Source: JARROD01 sp037384225 (lineage in GTDB: Bacteria > Pseudomonadota > Gammaproteobacteria > Pseudomonadales > Cellvibrionaceae). From it: a DNA stretch of 40,511 nt. The stretch is taken from positions 1 to 40,511 of the forward strand of contig JARROD010000040.1 of assembly GCA_037384225.1 (NCBI GenBank). Reading direction: 5' to 3'. Every line of letters starts with the position of its first letter. Within the stretch, counting starts at the first letter, position 1. This document shows, piece by piece, positions 40,383 to 40,511 of the stretch. A model generated the notes under the pieces. It made no database searches. It was not told the DNA's origin and saw only the letters and a program-made list of their open reading frames with translations. The position numbers were made by a program, and so were the translations under genes.

Positions 40383-40511
40383 GCTAAGGAAGGTGCACGA
40401 AATAACTCCCGGTTTTCGCCTCCGATCCATCCCGCCTGGCGCCGTTGCGAAAACTTGACGTAGGCCCACTATGCCGGCGTTTTCGCAACGACACCAGACG
40501 GGCGCCTCGAA
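40383..40511. repeat. Long dispersed repeat, reversed copy at the right edge
   Basis: It contains, in reverse orientation, the end at 16591-16619 and the 40-bp unit of 16472-16561. It also carries a perfect 12-bp inverted repeat, CGTTGCGAAAAC (40443-40454) and its complement (40479-40490), around a 24-base loop. The element runs to the window edge and may continue beyond. Confidence 0.8.

Overview
The window looks like chromosomal DNA of a marine or environmental gammaproteobacterium. The evidence is the protein families: SSS-type hybrid sensor kinase, PsrA-like operator, split ACAD10/11-type operon, glucosylglycerate genes, PaaE-like reductase and a GH43 lipoprotein. I cannot name the species. 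It holds core-type catabolic and regulatory blocks, interrupted by an accessory region rich in dispersed repeats.

The most striking content is a scattered set of candidate type III secretion (T3SS) genes. At 7743-10416 (minus) a CesT-like chaperone gene overlaps a gene for a leucine-rich-repeat (LRR) protein that ends in a NEL (IpaH/SspH-type) E3 ubiquitin ligase domain, with the catalytic Cys-x-Asp motif present. At 31857-33146 (plus) lies an LRR paralogue that lacks the NEL domain. At 11367-12023 (minus) is a Ser-rich protein of unknown family. Upstream of each, on the correct strand, is a sequence matching the HrpL-type ECF sigma promoter (Hrp box): GGAACT-N15-CCACTCA, GAAACT-N15-CCACTCA and GGAACT-N14-CCACTCA. 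Each box lies within about 40 bp of a copy of a short dispersed repeat (core TATACCCAAAGCGTT). No secretion apparatus gene and no hrpL gene is in the window.

Layout. 1-1.2 kb: AAA-type ATPase whose start lies inside a 27-bp perfect inverted repeat. 1.2-2.8 kb: TetR regulator divergent from an alpha/beta hydrolase, with an operator-promoter between them. 2.8-3.7 kb: PIN-domain toxin and Phd/UPF0175-type antitoxin. 3.9-7.5 kb: large SSS-PAS-kinase-receiver hybrid. 7.7-17.1 kb: accessory region with effector, chaperone, a duplicated carbohydrate-binding fragment, a candidate effector, GH43 lipoprotein, hydrolase, GNAT, EamA transporter, small membrane protein, GNAT remnant and many repeats. 17.2-21.8 kb: operon for glucosylglycerate synthesis and phosphorolysis plus a FetB-like permease. 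22.1-25.0 kb: M50-like protease and a FixL/FixJ-like two-component pair whose kinase gene is frameshifted.

25.3-30.7 kb: fatty-acid beta-oxidation genes (acyl-CoA dehydrogenase, FadB-like multifunctional enzyme, thiolase) behind a PsrA-like operator and ending in a strong terminator. 30.8-31.6 kb: SDR dehydrogenase. 31.6-33.1 kb: second Hrp box and LRR protein. 33.2-39.1 kb: LysR regulator divergent from a five-gene operon (histidine phosphatase, acyl-CoA dehydrogenase, APH-like kinase, quinone reductase, SDR) resembling 4-hydroxyacyl-CoA catabolism. 39.2-40.3 kb: FAD/[2Fe-2S] reductase, then another copy of the long dispersed repeat at the right edge. I saw no tRNA, rRNA, CRISPR array, transposase or integrase gene.
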